This document shows, in pieces, positions 60,268 to 64,000 of a stretch of 64,000 nt of DNA (its first letter is position 1; each line of letters begins with the position of its first letter). The notes under the pieces are model-generated. The model saw nothing but the letters and a program-made list of their open reading frames with translations, did no database searches and was not told where the DNA came from. The DNA is from Opisthocomus hoazin (lineage: Eukaryota > Chordata > Aves > Opisthocomiformes > Opisthocomidae): the NCBI RefSeq assembly GCF_030867145.1, contig NC_134434.1, positions 9,114,001-9,178,000 on the forward strand. The letters are read 5' to 3'. The translations under genes were made by a program, and so were the position numbers.

Positions 60268-60800
60268 CGCGGCTTTGGTCCCGCCGGTCGATACTAACGA
60301 GGCAGACAGCACCGCCACCACAGCCGCCGGGAAGGATGGACGCGGATTCCCCGCAACACCAGCCCTCAGCAGCTTCGTCTCCGAGCCGCCATACTGCGTG
60401 ACCTCACTTCCGTAGCAACGGGGGCGGGGCGCGCTGGCCGTGGGGACGGGCGCGATGCCTCGCGTGGCTAGCCGTGGCGCGCGGGTGGGGTGCCGCCTCA
60501 CGTGTCCCCCGTGTCTTCTCGTGTTGTGTTCAGGCGTCGCTGCCGGTCGCGCGGCCCCCCCGTGGGGCACCGGCTGCTGCCTCATCGCATCTCACTGTGC
60601 CGCCCCACCGGGCCCACGGACCGGGCCCGCCCGAGCCGTCCCAGCTGTCTGCGCCGCGCCGCGCCGTGAGGGGTCCGCCGGGCAGGGAATGCGGCCCGCG
60701 GCCTTCCGGGTGCGTGTGTCGTCACTGTCCTCCCGCCGCAGTGGAGGGGTACTCCGGCTGCGCTGGACTCCGAGGAGAGCTCGTTTGACCGTGGGGCGTC

Positions 60801-63800
60801 AGGAACAAAGTGTGAGTCACGGCCTCGCAAATTTCAGGGGAAAAACGTGTCATTCCTGCTGGGGAGGCATGTTGGGATCTGCTCTGCGGCCTGCTGTGGG
60901 GTGGAGGAACCACCTTACCTCTGCTACAGTGGAAGAGGAGTGGTGAGAAAATATGTTTCTGTTTGCATGTTTTGTCCTTTTCTTCCAGCAACACCCCTTG
61001 AAATCACGACCTTGACAGGCTAGTGGTCTTAAATTGGATGACTCGAGGTTGCCTTCTGTTATGGTGAGCCAGAGACTGCACTTACAAGTGGGGAGATGGA
61101 TTATGAAGCCAGCTTCTGGCTTGAGCCGGGCTGGGCTGCAGATGGCGGTGGACTGTGATGTAAAAAGGCTGGGAGCATTGAGAGAGGTGTGTGTGGCAGA
61201 GGTGTAGGGTGGCAGAGGGAGGAAAAGTAGTCACAATGTGTTTCTAGGTAAAGAGTTTCTGAGTACCCTTCCAGTTGTTTCATGTGCCATCCTGCAAGAG
61301 GGACTGTAAAACTGGAAGGGGTCTTTTTAGTGAACACTGGGGGGCTTTGGCTGTTTTTCTGCCTGTCATGCTTGTGATCCCTGTGATTTGGCCTGCTGCA
61401 GTGCTGAGATAATCATGGTTCCTCACAATCTTCTGTGCTGAGAGGAAGAGCTATGCTGTGGTATATATGCTAGAATGGAGAAAATGAGGGTAGTGTCCTC
61501 CTTGCTGTGTGTATTAGGGAGTACAGTGTGCAGCCTTGGAGTTGGTGATGTCCTGATGTGCTGGGCAGAATTAGTGGTAAAAGTACACAAGAGCAGCTCA
61601 AACAAGGGCGGGCAGCCAGAGACAGGAGAAAGCAGTGGACTATTAGTTGAGTGTTGGACCCCATGTACAGACTGACATGTGGATTATGTAGGTCATATTG
61701 AGTTCATTAAAGCAATGAAGGTTTGGGGCACGGTGGCAGAGGCGGTGGGTTCTACTTGTGTTCGTAAGAGAGCAAGCTTTGTTGATTTCTGCTTAAGTAC
61801 ATAACCCTGTACATGTGGAGGAAGCTGCAGTGCTGATATGTAAATGGGAACTTTTTTTTTTCTACAGTCTCGGCCTTTGCAGTAGGAGGCAGGCTGAACA
61901 TAGGACCAGAACTGTTGATCTCAGCTGAGTAAGAGAGTTTCCACGCCTTTGATTTTCCCCGAAAAGTGTAGCTGTGGGTTTATAGAGGGAACAGTGTGGT
62001 GTCTTGGAATGTTGTTTACAAAAGGCTGGCTGCAGGCCAGTGTTCCCCCTTTCCATCAGTAGTTTGAGATTATTACTCACAGCTCTGGCAAAGATGTTGC
62101 AAAGCTACCTGTCACTCAAGCTTTCTGATCAGTACCAATCAGAGTAATTTGCCTTCTCTCTGGTCATGTCTTGTGATGACCGCTACAGGTCTGAGCATTG
62201 GGGCTTGTAGTTCTTTACAGTAGTGCATGGCCATTGCATGGTTTGCTAAATGTAACTATCGCAATTAATAAACCTAAGTATAGTTGCTGAAATTATTTCT
62301 ATAGAGCATAGAACCACGTGAGAAATTTCTGCAATTGCTGAAAATGTCTCTTGAGTCCGACAGAATGAGAGACATATGCACAGTATCTATAACTGAAGGC
62401 TAGCAATCACTGCTGAGCAATGTTATTCCGGCAGGCCATGTACCTCAGCTCCTCGGTCTTGCCTCAGAGTCTCCTTCATGGCATTATAACTTTGTCAGCC
62501 ATTGCTTACCGCGCAGTTGTGGTAAAATCTGTCAATCTTCAAAAACATACAGTAAAATTCAATGTCCTACAGAAAAGCATAAAACAATAAAGTTACTATA
62601 TAAGGACATGAGGATATCTAATGCACACATGGATATGCTGCCATAAGAAATTTAAATCTATGAACTCTGTTTTGAGATTGATTAATAGGAGTCTTTATTT
62701 CATATGAGACTTTAATCTTTCTTAAGTTGATCTCTTACTTTTAAAACTTCTTTCATGCATCTTCTGTAGCTCCAGCCACTGGAATATCATGTACATGAGG
62801 TAATAACTTGGCTTCTTGTAGCTCTTAATGTCTTGCAGCTCTTGTGGCTCTTAGTATCATCCACACAGAGAGACATGTATATATATATATATATATAAAA
62901 AAATATGTATATGTACACATGTATATTCCATATGCAGATATTGCAATATATGTTGGTGGTCTATTAAGCATGATCACTGTTAAAATGGTATTAATAATAC
63001 ATCAAGCCTCATCAACAGAAACAGGGTTTCTCTTGTTTGAAGACAAAGGTGCATTTAAACTGGGTCCATTTTCTTTTATTTCCTCCATTTGGGTATATTT
63101 TCTTCTTGCTTTCAACTTTAGTCATGGCAATGAATGTCAAAAAGCCTACCCCAATATCCAGAAACCACTCATACCCCTGCCTGCAGGCTGCAGATGACTC
63201 TAGATGTCTTCAACCTCCTTCTGCCACCTGGTTCTGGCTTTCTGGCACTCACAGGGACATCTGTGCACCCTCAGTCCTGTGCCACAGGGAATGGGATTTA
63301 TGCCCTGATGCTTCTTGGCCAGAGGCATGGAGCCCTCAAGGGGGTCCAAACTAGAAGAAACAGTTTCTGCTCAAGTAATAGATGAATGTAGCTTTGCGTA
63401 ATGTGAAGAGAAGTGGTTCCATCAATCACAGTTAAAGCTTCAGAAAAGTACTCTGAAAATAGGATAAAGTAATGGCCTCAATAGTTTTTTTGTTTGTTTT
63501 GCAGGGTAGTACTTTGAAGGCCGACAGCTTGAAAAGACGCAGCTTGACCTGATTTGTTGATTTTAGTGATATTTTCAAGAAGCATGCAAGTATAGGAGGA
63601 GCCTAAGAGCATTAGGAAGAAAGGAAATAGCAAGGAAGGTTTGAAACAGAGGAAAAGCCAAGTATCATGACTACTGAAGTTGGTAAAGTTGGAGAGAATT
63701 TGGGCTTATGCTGAGCCTTGGCCTCATTGGTGAAGAAAGGACCCGGTGTGCTAGGCACGTGGCAGGTACCTGAGTGCAGCTGGAGCATGGTGTGGACTGG

Positions 63801-64000
63801 GCTGGGCTGTCTGGTCTGGGGCACACCAGAAGAGAGGGAAAAGGCAGGAGGATCTGAAGGAATATAGGATGCAGGCTTTTCCTCTCTGATGGCTTCTCAG
63901 GCACGCAGGGTCACTCATGAGGTCCCTTATGCCTCCTCCTGGAACTCTGACAGCCACACAAAGCACCCAAGGCACTGGCATTTTCACAGAAACAGCACCA
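60801..64000. other. Right end, no gene recognised
   Basis: Beyond the island no coding exon of a known gene could be identified. A TA-rich dinucleotide tract lies at about 62876-62896. Short frames here lack recognisable domains or convincing splice signals. Confidence 0.45.
62876..62896. repeat. (TA)n microsatellite
   Basis: An alternating TA tract of about 10 units, directly visible, followed by an A-rich TATG stretch. Confidence 0.85.

Larger units (their letters stand above)
59930..60800. promoter_or_regulatory. CpG island, CSNK1D promoter
   Basis: GC- and CpG-dense DNA surrounding CSNK1D exon 1 and extending about 600 bases upstream of its start codon. It is the clear promoter candidate for CSNK1D (minus strand). 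Its extension to the right makes a divergent plus-strand transcript possible. Confidence 0.8.

Noticed and set aside
60440-60946. A 168-codon plus-strand frame to the right of CSNK1D
   Set aside because: It lies in CpG-island sequence, has no domain, and overlaps other open frames.
1-64000. CRISPR arrays, bacterial operons, integrated viral genes, tRNA or rRNA genes
   Set aside because: None were seen. Spliced vertebrate genes and CR1 elements account for everything recognisable.

Overview
The window looks like a bird genome. It carries several 5'-truncated CR1 LINE copies of the avian/reptilian type, few other repeats, compact introns, and four GC/CpG-rich islands in otherwise AT-rich DNA. 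Gene content and order match the conserved block CCDC57 - SLC16A3 - CSNK1D (human 17q25; the chicken equivalent is probably on chromosome 18). That placement comes from knowledge of the locus. The species cannot be named from this sequence alone.

Layout. (1) Positions 15-6636, minus strand: the 5'-most coding exons of CCDC57, a coiled-coil centrosome/centriolar-satellite protein; the gene continues beyond the left edge. Two of the three exons seen are damaged, by a 2-base loss in a GA run, an in-frame TGA, and a second TGA plus 2-base loss in the next exon. This is either a decaying gene or an assembly problem. (2) About 6.6-25.3 kb: no recognisable protein-coding exon. There are three CpG islands (about 10.68-10.92, 16.9-18.56 and 22.4-22.87 kb) and two CR1 fragments. 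The leftmost island is the best candidate promoter for CCDC57. The other two are candidate promoters or untranslated first exons of SLC16A3, and the 22.6 kb island holds three ACGTG cores of the hypoxia-response type. (3) 25374-29013, plus strand: SLC16A3 (MCT4, proton-coupled lactate exporter), four intact coding exons giving 473 residues. (4) About 29.0-39.8 kb: convergent 3' regions of SLC16A3 and CSNK1D, without other recognisable genes. (5) 39838-60169, minus strand: the complete casein kinase 1 delta gene CSNK1D. It has eight common coding exons plus two alternative last exons, giving 409- and 415-residue proteins. One intron uses a GC donor, and a long CR1 copy lies in intron 1. (6) About 59.9-60.8 kb: CpG-island promoter of CSNK1D. 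(7) 60.8-64.0 kb: nothing recognised.

The genes have separate jobs (centrosome organisation, lactate export, clock/Wnt/trafficking kinase) and share the block by synteny, not as an operon. I did not find a new kind of biological system. The observations most worth following are the CCDC57 lesions, the GC-AG intron and paired alternative ends of CSNK1D, an unassigned exon-like ORF in a CSNK1D intron, and the island architecture upstream of SLC16A3.
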